Of a stretch of DNA of 8,181 nt, positions 1 to 6,870 are shown piece by piece. The translations under genes were made by a program, and so were the position numbers. The notes under the pieces were generated by a model. It was given only the letters and a program-made list of their open reading frames with translations, had not been told where the DNA came from and did no database searches. Each line of letters starts with the position of its first letter. The stretch's first letter is position 1. The stretch is from JAEZKC01 sp046538945 (GTDB taxonomy: Bacteria; Fibrobacterota; Chitinivibrionia; Chitinivibrionales; Chitinispirillaceae): NCBI GenBank assembly GCA_046538945.1, contig JBKHHW010000139.1, forward strand, positions 1-8,181, given 5' to 3'.

Positions 1-122
1 TATGAAGCGTTACGAGGATAAGATATTGGCTCTTTGTCTGTTGTTCATACATTTCGAGGATTTATGCAACTGAACTATCCAGTTTACCCTGCCATGTGAA
101 TATGTGACCCTTAAGATGACAT

Positions 123-1211
123 GTGAAATGCGGAAAGATGGATAATAAGGGAACCGATACAGTTGTCCGCCTGATGAGAGAGGATGAAAAGAAGGCAACG
201 CGAAGAGTCCTTTACCGCGCATTCGGGTGGTTCAAGGGAGTGTTTTCGGTTTTCAGTCCCCACACGTTCATTGCGCTGAAAGAGAACGAGATTGTCGGAG
301 GAGTGATACTTGATATTTTCACTCTTCCAAACGGGCGTAAAACAGGAAAAGTCGCCTGGATATTCACAGCCCCTCAGGCCAGAGGTTTGAGTCTCGGTCA
401 GCGACTTGCAGAAAAAGCAATCGATTTTTTCAGAGAGCAGGGCTGTGATGAACAGATGGCTGCAGTGGAAGGCAACAATACCAGCTCAAGCAAACTGTTC
501 GCCACACGCGGTTTTGATATTCTCCCCGCGGGTGCCCAGTTCAGACGCTACGGCGTTTGGACATTTCTAATGTGGCTGAAGATGTTTCACTATATGAGCC
601 CGGGATTTTTCCTCTGGGCCCGCCCGGGTGACAAAAAACCCGACAGCCCGGCACTTCAGTGGATTGCTACTCTTGTACTGAATATAACAGTATTGCTTCT
701 TTTCACATTGCGATTACAGAAAAATGTTTCTTTATGGTTTTATTACAGTGTGTCATTTTTCATATTTCTGGGAATGCGGCAGATTGCAATGCACACTGCA
801 GCAGGCATCATGAAGGAAAAGGTCAGGTTCAGAATGTGGGAATCAGGATTTCCGCTAAGCTTTTTGATTGCCATATTCTCTGGAGGCTTTTTCCCTGTAC
901 CGGGGAATGTATATCCCGATGAAAAGGTCTGGAAGTATAAGGACAAAGTTTCCACTCTTGGGAAAGTAGCACTGTCGGGAATTGTAATTATACTGATACC
1001 ATTCTCAGTAACTTGGGGATATATTCGATTCAACGGTTCAACAAATCAGCTTCTGAGCTCATTTGTTATGATCGGAAGAATATTTCTTATCTTTGATCTG
1101 CTCTTTTTCTTTTTTCCATTCATCGGGTTCAACGGAAGGAGAATATGGGATTGGAATAAGTTCTTTTGGGCCGTACCATCCGCTGCAGCTCTCGCCCTTA
1201 TCTTCCTGTAA
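123..1211 (+). CDS. GNAT acetyltransferase fused to a degenerate site-2-protease-like membrane domain
   Basis: A two-part protein of 362 residues. Residues about 14-140 look like a GNAT N-acetyltransferase: a beta-strand core (HTFIALKENEIVGGVILDI), then the acetyl-CoA loop and helix around QARGLSLGQRLAEKA (85-99), then EGNN...KLFATRGFDIL (116-133), the usual end of the fold. From about 148 on it is membrane-embedded with five to six hydrophobic segments. This half has the outline of an M50/site-2 protease: H224 where HExxH is expected, MWESGFPLS (238-246), a PGNVY loop (260-264), LGKVALSG (279-286), and FNGRRIWDWNK (336-346) resembling the C-terminal DG...WN motif. HExxH is absent from the whole protein and the motif Asp is Asn337, so proteolysis is unlikely. 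The acetyl-acceptor substrate is unknown. The start is uncertain: GTG at 123, or ATG at 138 with GGAAAG directly against it. It converges on the next gene. Confidence 0.78.
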   Translation: MKCGKMDNKGTDTVVRLMREDEKKATRRVLYRAFGWFKGVFSVFSPHTFIALKENEIVGGVILDIFTLPNGRKTGKVAWIFTAPQARGLSLGQRLAEKAIDFFREQGCDEQMAAVEGNNTSSSKLFATRGFDILPAGAQFRRYGVWTFLMWLKMFHYMSPGFFLWARPGDKKPDSPALQWIATLVLNITVLLLFTLRLQKNVSLWFYYSVSFFIFLGMRQIAMHTAAGIMKEKVRFRMWESGFPLSFLIAIFSGGFFPVPGNVYPDEKVWKYKDKVSTLGKVALSGIVIILIPFSVTWGYIRFNGSTNQLLSSFVMIGRIFLIFDLLFFFFPFIGFNGRRIWDWNKFFWAVPSAAALALIFL

Positions 1212-1324
1212 AAGAGTTTTTGTATTTACTAACCAACTTTCGTTTCAAAAAGGTCCGGAGCGCTCGTAAAGAGTGGGGAAGATGACAAATTCAAATTAGT
1301 CACTCACTGCCGCACGGCACCTGT

Positions 1325-1699
1325 TTATTTTACTGCAACCATAAAAGCGCAAATTGATGCTATGACATTCAACGGTCCCATTACATTTTTCTCTTTTTTG
1401 CTCGGCGAGGATAAGTTCAGGAATGAACCCACAATAAAAAAAGCAAAAACAACCCAAATACCGATTTCCGCGGTGCTGTATAGAAAATCAAATGCAATAC
1501 CCGATTTGCTGATCACTATTATGGTAAAAATTAGCAATATGAGTATCTGCAGAACGGCTGCTATTCTCAACTTGACGGGTAGTTTCCCGGGGTATTTCCC
1601 TCCCAGTGTAAACTCACCTAATGGTGCCCCGAATGCTAAAACAATTTGGAATATTGCAACCGCAATAGACAATCCTATGAAAACATACGCGAATATCAG
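1325..1699 (-). CDS. small four-helix membrane protein of unknown function, probable CTG start
   Basis: A 124-residue integral membrane protein with four predicted helices at about 2-22, 43-64, 75-94 and 105-122. Between helices 1 and 2 is the loop FGAPLGEFTLGGKYPGKLP (23-41), and a basic SPSKKEK stretch (98-104) precedes helix 4. I know this pattern from small uncharacterised membrane proteins in several phyla, but no function. The first orthodox start in frame is TTG at 1672, which has no ribosome binding site and would cut away half of helix 1. Nine codons upstream is a CTG (1697-1699) placed 7 bases after AGGAGG, immediately after an in-frame TAA, and starting there restores the whole helix. 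I therefore annotate the CTG. The alternatives are TTG at 1672, or a gene whose ATG has mutated. No partner can be inferred from its neighbours. Confidence 0.74.
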   Translation of the reverse strand: MIFAYVFIGLSIAVAIFQIVLAFGAPLGEFTLGGKYPGKLPVKLRIAAVLQILILLIFTIIVISKSGIAFDFLYSTAEIGIWVVFAFFIVGSFLNLSSPSKKEKNVMGPLNVIASICAFMVAVK

Positions 1700-1702
1700 T
1701 TA

Positions 1703-1712
1703 TCCTCCTCCT
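1703..1712 (-). promoter_or_regulatory. strong Shine-Dalgarno sequence deciding a CTG start
   Basis: On the minus strand this reads AGGAGGAGGA, a near-perfect and duplicated Shine-Dalgarno sequence. The first AGGAGG lies 7 bases before the CTG at 1697-1699. It is 30 bases from the TTG at 1672, too far to serve it. No ATG or GTG occurs in the reading frame between the two. Confidence 0.75.
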
Positions 1713-2111
1713 AATATTTAGATTGATTGGCTCTCTGCCGGTAACTTCCTGGATTTCCGGTCGTTGCTTCCAAGCACCGCAATCGGTTATTTCGAAGTTC
1801 TTCATTGCTGAAACGATGGTTAGAAACGTTGGGATTGAGTCACTTCGCTTTGGTTGAACATTACTGATGTACCTTCGTTTTGCACTTCCCGGAAGCTCTC
1901 ACACACTCTCTCTGGATGAAAGGTTAGACGAAGCCGCGTTGAAGAAACCGGTGGCTATACGGTTTTTGTAACAATGATCTGGCGCCCGGGTTGCCTGATT
2001 AATAAGAGCGGCTCCTGTGTAGAAAATAAGAGAGATACCGACATTAAACAGGTACCATTGAATACTGCATTGCCACAATAGGATTCTAGAGATGAAATCC
2101 CATGGTTTGTG
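1713..2111. other. intergenic stretch without a recognisable gene
   Basis: About 400 bases between the small membrane protein and the RAM-domain gene. I find no coding frame with recognisable protein character, no tRNA and no copy of the 44-base inverted repeat. It must carry the promoter of the minus-strand membrane-protein gene, but no convincing -35/-10 pair stands out. The only structure I noted is a 6-base inverted repeat at 1945-1965, listed separately. Confidence 0.5.
1945..1967. terminator. possible weak intrinsic terminator
   Basis: AAACCG (1945-1950) pairs with CGGTTT (1960-1965) around a 9-base loop and is followed by further T residues on the plus strand. Read on the minus strand, the stem is followed by CTTC and lies about 150 bases past the end of the RAM-domain gene, where a terminator for that transcription unit would be expected. 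The stem is short, so this is tentative. Confidence 0.3.
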
Positions 2112-2381
2112 CTATAGAGAAAACATGCTTTCAAGGTCGTGACGGGAATAGACACGGAAGGCAAGCTGAGTTTCAGACTCCAGAATACCCTCCACCTTGA
2201 GCATCTTCTCGGTCACCAGCTCGGAAAGCATATCGGAATCTTTGACCCTGATGATTACTGTCAGGTCATAGTGCCCCGCAACCGAGTACACTTCGCTCAC
2301 TCCATCCATGGCAGCCAGTTCCGATGCCACCTCATTCACTTTGTCTCTCTGCACTTTCATCATCACTATAGCTGTCAGCAC
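2112..2381 (-). CDS. stand-alone Lrp/AsnC ligand-binding (RAM) domain protein
   Basis: An 89-residue protein made up almost entirely of the AsnC_trans_reg/RAM fold, the effector-binding and oligomerisation half of Lrp/AsnC regulators. It has no DNA-binding HTH. Visible hallmarks are the first strand LTAIVMMKVQRDKVNEVA (2-19), the turn GVSEVYSVAGHYDLTVIIRV (27-46) with the conserved G36-x-Y38-D39, the helix LVTEKMLKVEGI (55-66), and the closing strand TQLAFRVYSRHDLESMFSL (71-89). Such proteins form dimers or higher rings and bind amino acids or similar small molecules; the ligand here is unknown. The frame stays open 29 codons further upstream, but the GTG at 2379-2381 has GGGAGG five bases before it and gives the N-terminus usual for the family. 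It lies 98 bases downstream of the UPF0182 gene on the same strand with no terminator seen between them, so co-transcription is possible. Confidence 0.9.
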   Translation of the reverse strand: MLTAIVMMKVQRDKVNEVASELAAMDGVSEVYSVAGHYDLTVIIRVKDSDMLSELVTEKMLKVEGILESETQLAFRVYSRHDLESMFSL

Positions 2382-2386
2382 TTCTG

Positions 2387-2392
2387 CCTCCC
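2387..2392 (-). promoter_or_regulatory. Shine-Dalgarno sequence fixing the GTG start of the RAM protein
   Basis: On the minus strand GGGAGG stands five bases before GTG 2379-2381. This supports the short 89-residue product over a longer reading from an ATG at 2468, whose extra 29 residues resemble nothing in the family. Confidence 0.7.
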
Positions 2393-2479
2393 GAAAAGTC
2401 CGTGAATCATACTCGAAAACTATAAGATAATAGTCGGACTTGACCTCTTGAAAGCACACTTCCCTCAAATTACCATAAT

Positions 2480-5290
2480 TTACTGTTCTTCGCCCTCAAG
2501 CAGTCTTGAAAGTTCTTCAAGCCGCTCGCCGGCTTCGGCAAACTGACCCTCGGCGGCCAGATTCCTCAACTGCTGAAGAAGCGCCCGCGCCCGCTGCACA
2601 TCGACAGCCTCCCCGGGTCCGGGAGCGATTCCCGGCTCCTGTGGTTGCTCCGGAAGCGCTTCAACTCTCCGGGCCAGTGCCGCTATGGCTTCATCGAACA
2701 TCTCCGCCCACAGAACCTGTTCCTGATCGGCCACGATCACCCGCCTCACCTCAGGAAGCTGCGCATCCTGGGCCTGGACATAGAGCGGCTCGACATACAT
2801 CACGAAAAGACTGTCCCGCTGAAAAAGAGGAATCACCAGAAGGTTTCCCCTGATCACCTCCGACCCCTGCTGGCTCCACAGCGTGATCGCCTGGGACATG
2901 ACACTGTTCTGGTCGATACGTGCCTCTATCTGCCTGGGGCCGAACACCTGCTGGCCCTTGGGAAAGGGATACACCGTAAGTTTACCGTAATTAGGGATGT
3001 CACTGCGCCCCGCCATCCATCCGTTCATCACATTTCTGTTTCTGGGGGTGAACGGGTTTATGAGAGCGAATTCCACCGAATCAGATTCCGGGAATTTCAT
3101 CATGACATAATAGGGCCTGACAAGTTGGAACTGTTCCCGGTACCTTTCTGTTGCAAATTCCCACAAATCCTCTCTCTGGTAAAACGTTTCCGGGTTCACC
3201 ATGTGATATGCGGTATACATCTCACTCTGAATAGTGAAGTAGTCGGCAGGATAGCGGATGTGACGTTTGAGATCATCGGGCATTTCCTCGAAAGTCCTGA
3301 ACAGTTCGGGAAAGATTTTCTGATAACTTGAGATGATCACATCCGAAGAGTCGACTACATACGGTTGGACCGTTCCGTTGAAGGCATCCACCACGATTTT
3401 CACCGAATTTCTGATGTAGTTGTTTCCGGAAAACCGGGAGAGCAGCCCCCTGTATCTCTGGGAGTAGGGGTACATGCTCGATGTGGTGTAAGCATCGATT
3501 ATCCATACTATACGTCCGTCTTCAGTTATGACCGGATAGGGATCTCTGTCAAGCAGAAGAAACGGCAGGAGCGTCTGTGCGCGCTCAATAATGTTGCGCC
3601 GGAACATTATCTTCGAATCATCTGTGAAATAGCCCGATATGAGCAGTCGGTAGTCATCGAAGCGCAGTGCGTATAGAAGCCTTCTCCAGAGAGAGCCCAT
3701 CCACACTCCACCTTCTCCGTCATAGAAATTGGTCACCATCCGCTCCCCGACGGGGTAGTCGAATTCCGCTTCTGTTGTGTTGACATAAACCTGATCATTT
3801 GTAAGCTCACCGTAATAAATGCGGGGCTGCTCTATCTGTATGTTTTGGATATCCGATACCGGCGGAATGTTCTTTATTAGCAGGTTGGGCCCGCCGCTTG
3901 TGAGTATGTCGTTTGCCGGCAGAAGCACCGCCCCGAAACCGTGAGTGTATTTCAAACGCATACTTACCCAGTTTCTTGATCTGGGATCCAGATTCGATTT
4001 GTCCAGCTCGCGCACGGAGATCATCATCTGGCGGTAGTTGCCGTTTACATGATAGCGATCGATGTCCGCATCGTTGAACGTATAGTAGAGGCGGATTTCC
4101 TGCTGCTGACGCAGGTTTTCTATAAGCGCACGCCAGTCCCACAGGCGCACGTTGTCAAGTGTTGCCCGGTTGTTGTCGACTATATCTGTAGTGATGGTGT
4201 TGCCTACCGGGTAGAGCTCCTCCTCGACCCGCTCCTGATCGATGCTGTACCCCTGGCGGGTGAGCCGGATGTTGTTCTCAAGAAAGGGCCTTTCAAGCGT
4301 GATCTCGTTGGGGCTCACCACCAGATTCTGCACCAGAAAGGGAGCAAGCCAGAGTCCCAGAATCATTACCGCTAACACTGCGCCGGGCAGAATAAGCGTT
4401 TTCCCGGTGGGAGTGCCCTGGTGGGAGAGGAACAGAACGCGTCTGCGAAGAGAGTGGGAGAAAGATGCTGCCAAAAGCAGCGCAGCAGCCAGGACGAAAG
4501 CCGCCACCGTGGCGTAGAACCCGTAAATTGTCACATGGTAGTCCGTATAGCCGATACCGATCACCGCGGTGCTGTTTGAATAGTGAAGATAGAAGATCCG
4601 CAGAAAGAAATAACCGGCCAGAATGAGAGCGAAGAGCCCGGTGAGAAATGTGTAGTGCCCCACTACTGCCCTGTTGCCTCTGAGCCAGTAGGTGTTTTCT
4701 TTTTGTGAATACCTGGTTGCGATGACGGACGTGACCACCGCGTAGCCGCCCAGAAGCACCACCACCGCCCATCCGGCCAGAACGGAATAGATGGGAAGAG
4801 AGAAGAGATAGAACGAAATGGAACGGTTGAAAATCGGATCCTCAACGGGCGACCTTACCTGGTTTATGAACAGAAGGATTTGGTTCCAGAGGCTTGCGGG
4901 CCAGAATCCCAGCACCAGCGCCGCTGCGACGATGGCGTAGATTCCGTAGCCGTTTCTGCGGTAGCCCAGGCGCCTGCGGATTACCGCGTAATTTATGTAG
5001 AAAAAGATTGCCACCAAGGCCGCTCCGGCCAGATAGAGAATGACGCGCGACCAGAGCACGGTGAGGAAACGGTTTGAATAATCAAGCTGGGAAAACCAGT
5101 AGTAATCGGTGAGAAACTGCAGCAGGAAGTAGAAGATGGTGAGGCCCGCGATACCTGCGCCGAAGAAGATCAGGCCCCTGTAGAGGTGGTTTATCTGTTC
5201 TTTTCCCGGTAATTCTCTGCCGAAAATGGCTTTGAGGAGGGGAAGAGCGGCCAGAAGGAGGATTAAGGCGCTTAGGAGAAAGAAGAGCAT
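2480..5290 (-). CDS. UPF0182 (COG1615) family large membrane protein
   Basis: A 936-residue protein of the UPF0182 family, widespread but without an established function. The first 320 residues hold about eight hydrophobic segments (near 1-22, 37-60, 78-104, 114-133, 160-192, 211-235, 255-280, 299-320; family members are usually given about seven). A large, probably extracytoplasmic region follows. Family hallmarks are SPNEITLERPFLENNIRLTR (326-345), VRLWDWRALIENLRQQQ (381-397), YYTFNDADIDRY (402-413) and YTHGFGAVLLPAN (448-460), then RIVWIIDAYTTSSMYPYSQ and HIRYPADYFTIQSEMY further on. The last 60 residues are a Pro-rich linker and a charged, probably coiled, helix (about 898-936). Length is normal. 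I start at ATG 5288-5290, directly before the first membrane helix, with AAAGGA (5299-5304) eight bases upstream. The open frame continues 77 codons further but lacks family features there. It is divergent from the transposase gene. Confidence 0.93.
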   Translation of the reverse strand: MLFFLLSALILLLAALPLLKAIFGRELPGKEQINHLYRGLIFFGAGIAGLTIFYFLLQFLTDYYWFSQLDYSNRFLTVLWSRVILYLAGAALVAIFFYINYAVIRRRLGYRRNGYGIYAIVAAALVLGFWPASLWNQILLFINQVRSPVEDPIFNRSISFYLFSLPIYSVLAGWAVVVLLGGYAVVTSVIATRYSQKENTYWLRGNRAVVGHYTFLTGLFALILAGYFFLRIFYLHYSNSTAVIGIGYTDYHVTIYGFYATVAAFVLAAALLLAASFSHSLRRRVLFLSHQGTPTGKTLILPGAVLAVMILGLWLAPFLVQNLVVSPNEITLERPFLENNIRLTRQGYSIDQERVEEELYPVGNTITTDIVDNNRATLDNVRLWDWRALIENLRQQQEIRLYYTFNDADIDRYHVNGNYRQMMISVRELDKSNLDPRSRNWVSMRLKYTHGFGAVLLPANDILTSGGPNLLIKNIPPVSDIQNIQIEQPRIYYGELTNDQVYVNTTEAEFDYPVGERMVTNFYDGEGGVWMGSLWRRLLYALRFDDYRLLISGYFTDDSKIMFRRNIIERAQTLLPFLLLDRDPYPVITEDGRIVWIIDAYTTSSMYPYSQRYRGLLSRFSGNNYIRNSVKIVVDAFNGTVQPYVVDSSDVIISSYQKIFPELFRTFEEMPDDLKRHIRYPADYFTIQSEMYTAYHMVNPETFYQREDLWEFATERYREQFQLVRPYYVMMKFPESDSVEFALINPFTPRNRNVMNGWMAGRSDIPNYGKLTVYPFPKGQQVFGPRQIEARIDQNSVMSQAITLWSQQGSEVIRGNLLVIPLFQRDSLFVMYVEPLYVQAQDAQLPEVRRVIVADQEQVLWAEMFDEAIAALARRVEALPEQPQEPGIAPGPGEAVDVQRARALLQQLRNLAAEGQFAEAGERLEELSRLLEGEEQ

Positions 5291-5364
5291 GGGGCGTTTC
5301 CTTTGCTGAATGTGCAGCTTTTGAGGAGAAGCAAATACTGAGCCGGCAGGTACAAGAGTTGTAG

Positions 5365-5408
5365 CCCCGGAGGTGAGCTTGTGAGATTGAATCGATTCAC
5401 CTACGGGG
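5365..5408. repeat. 44-base inverted-repeat element, copy 1
   Basis: Arms CCCCGGAGGTGA (5365-5376) and TCACCTACGGGG (5397-5408) pair at 11 of 12 positions (one G/A mismatch) around a 20-base centre. One further pair, G5364-C5409, extends the stem. GTAG stands directly before the element, as at the head of classical REP sequences, but copies 2 and 3 lack it. The element lies in the 186-base divergent region between the UPF0182 and transposase starts, 68 bases before the transposase ATG. Confidence 0.88.
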
Positions 5409-5476
5409 CGGTCTGAATTTTGCTTCCCTAATATCTGGTCCCATCCATACACATCCAAACCAAAACGGGGGCTCCC

Positions 5477-6448
5477 ATGTGCACCAAACCACGCATCATC
5501 GTTCCCGAGGTCTACTACCATGTCTCATCCAAAGGCGTTTCCGGTGAAAAGATCTTCACCAGTCAAAACCTGAAACACTTCTTTCTCATGGAACTGTCAA
5601 TCACTCTTGAGCTATACTCTTATGAGTGCTGCAGCTGGTCGCTGATGGACAATCATTACCACCTGGTGGTGAAGGCAAGCGATGTTCCCATATCCAAATT
5701 CATGCAGAGGCTCAACTCCGTATTCGCCAAGAAATTCAATTTCGAGAACGGCCGGGAAGGGGTCGTTTTCTTCCGCAGATATGCATCGGTGATCAGTGAG
5801 GAAAGTGAACTCAGGAAACTTATCCGCTACGTGCATCTGAATCCGGTCCGCTGCGGAGCATGCACTCTGGAGGAGCTGGACCGCTATGAATGGTGCGGCC
5901 ATAAAGAGCTGATAAGTGAAAATAACCGCGGCATTCTGAACAGAGAGCTTCTTCTGAACCAGTATTCGGGAACTGATCCGTTTGAAACGTATCTGAATTT
6001 TCTTGCTGAACCGAACTATGAAAGTGACAAGACGATTCAAATAGTCAGAAATGCAAACAAAGGGAAGGTTAATTTTTCGAGTCCTGAATGCTGGATACTG
6101 GGGAGTGATGATTTCATCAGAAATGTTCTGGAGAAGGATAGATGCAGAAGAGCCCGCATTGCCCGGCATATCAGAGAAGGAATTTCGCTGGAACAGATTC
6201 ACAAGGAGCTGCAGATCTGTCTGTGTTCTGAGAATAACGAACTTTTTCTGCAGGGTCGTGTTAATCAGAAATCAACTGCCCGGGAGCTGTTTGCTTATCT
6301 GGGAGTCTGCCGTTTTGATTTCTATGTCACGGAAACTGCCGATTACCTCAAAATCACATCCTCGGCTGTTTCCAGAATGATTTCAAGATACAGCAGAATA
6401 TCTGAAGGGGATTATCTGCTGAGATCAGTATGTGGGGATTCTTCCTGA
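5477..6448 (+). CDS. rayT: REP-associated tyrosine transposase (RAYT, Y1/HUH family) with C-terminal HTH
   Basis: A 323-residue single-strand DNA transposase of the IS200/IS605-like Y1 superfamily, RAYT branch. The catalytic domain spans about 1-165. It shows the opening strand YYHVSSKGVSGEKIF (13-27), the metal-binding HUH motif H60-Y61-H62 in MDNHYHLVV, and RYVHLNPVR (117-125) whose Tyr118 is the expected nucleophile. Helix FMQRLNSVFAKKFN (75-88) and FFRRYASVI (98-106) are also typical. Residues about 205-220 (WILGSDDFIRNVL) and a helix-turn-helix-like region ARELFAYLG...VTETADYLKITSSAVSRMISRY (268-305) form an added DNA-binding C-terminus that minimal IS200 transposases lack. All catalytic residues are present, so the enzyme may be active. 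The start ATG follows GGGGG by five bases. The gene is bracketed by 44-base inverted repeats at 5365 and 6673, and no insertion-sequence ends or accessory tnpB are seen. It is best read as a domesticated, non-autonomously mobile gene. Confidence 0.93.
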   Translation: MCTKPRIIVPEVYYHVSSKGVSGEKIFTSQNLKHFFLMELSITLELYSYECCSWSLMDNHYHLVVKASDVPISKFMQRLNSVFAKKFNFENGREGVVFFRRYASVISEESELRKLIRYVHLNPVRCGACTLEELDRYEWCGHKELISENNRGILNRELLLNQYSGTDPFETYLNFLAEPNYESDKTIQIVRNANKGKVNFSSPECWILGSDDFIRNVLEKDRCRRARIARHIREGISLEQIHKELQICLCSENNELFLQGRVNQKSTARELFAYLGVCRFDFYVTETADYLKITSSAVSRMISRYSRISEGDYLLRSVCGDSS

Positions 6449-6504
6449 ACTCTGCCGGCATCCGAAATCTTAAGTTGTATTCACTTTCAGTGTCCGCCCC
6501 AAAT

Positions 6505-6528
6505 GAGTGCCGTGGGACTCTTTTTTTT
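6505..6528 (+). terminator. intrinsic terminator of the transposase gene
   Basis: GAGT (6505-6508) and CC (6510-6511) pair with GG (6515-6516) and ACTC (6517-6520), with G6509 bulged and a three-base loop. Eight consecutive T residues (6521-6528) follow. It lies 56 bases after the transposase stop codon. Confidence 0.75.
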
Positions 6529-6672
6529 CTGAAATGGAGCGTGTAGGTAAAAATTGTTGCGGTTTCTGAAATTTTGCCATAGAATCTGATCGCTGATATG
6601 ATCAGAAACGGGGAGTTGTTTTGTTTCGGCCAGTCAGAAGTTGCCATAAGTAAGGTTCAGGATGGATTGATT

Positions 6673-6716
6673 CCCCGGAGGTGCAATAATTTTGTGGCAT
6701 AGTCTCACCTCTGGGG
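6673..6716. repeat. 44-base inverted-repeat element, copy 2
   Basis: Arms CCCCGGAGGTGC (6673-6684) and TCACCTCTGGGG (6705-6716) pair over 11 bases, with one G-T wobble and an unpaired inner end, around a 20-base centre (6685-6704). It lies in the convergent gap between the transposase and HtrA genes, 224 bases beyond the transposase stop, so it cannot be a promoter element for either gene. Confidence 0.88.
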
Positions 6717-6850
6717 TTACCATTTCTGTCTGCCCCGCACCGTAGGCCCGTCGTTTCCCGTTCTCCCGAACACTTCAGGTAGACGAAAGTGGCCCGAAGA
6801 AATTCCCCTGAAAAACATGACATCCTCTCTTTGCCGAAAGTGCCCCCGCG

Positions 6851-6870
6851 AACAAAAGGCCTCACGGCCT
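6851..6870 (-). terminator. intrinsic terminator overlapping the HtrA stop codon
   Basis: On the minus strand AGGCC (6870-6866), loop GTGA, GGCCT (6861-6857), then TTTTGTT (6857-6851). The stem is a perfect 5 base pairs and can extend by A-T and G-T pairs. The TGA stop codon of the HtrA gene (6864-6862) lies in the loop, and its last sense codons form the 5' arm. Confidence 0.65.

Larger units (their letters stand above)
6449..6861. other. convergent intergenic region with terminator and inverted repeat
   Basis: About 410 bases between the 3' ends of the transposase and HtrA genes. It contains the transposase terminator (6505-6528), inverted-repeat copy 2 (6673-6716) and the HtrA terminator at its right edge. 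A minus-strand open frame at 6602-6865 starts inside the HtrA terminator and has low-complexity, unrecognisable sequence, so I do not call it. Nothing else was identified. Confidence 0.6.

Noticed and set aside
2..73. A short 23-codon frame at the left edge that could be the end of a truncated gene
   Set aside because: It is too short, has no stop-proximal features, and the upstream sequence is missing.
1309..1320. Palindrome TGCCGCACGGCA between the first two convergent genes, considered as a bidirectional terminator
   Set aside because: It gives at most a 4-base stem with a 4-base loop and has only a broken T stretch after it, so I could not support a terminator call.
1955..2164. A 69-residue minus-strand open frame in the gap next to the RAM-domain gene
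   Set aside because: It overlaps the end of the RAM gene in another frame, has no ribosome binding site that I can see, and has no family character.
2382..2468. A 29-codon in-frame extension of the RAM-domain protein from an ATG at 2468
   Set aside because: The GTG at 2381 has a well-placed GGGAGG and matches the family's N-terminus. The extension has no recognisable features.
5291..5521. A 77-codon in-frame extension upstream of the UPF0182 ATG at 5290
   Set aside because: It runs through inverted-repeat copy 1 and over the first codons of the divergent transposase, and its translation is not membrane-like or family-like. The ATG at 5290 has its own AAAGGA and starts a membrane helix.
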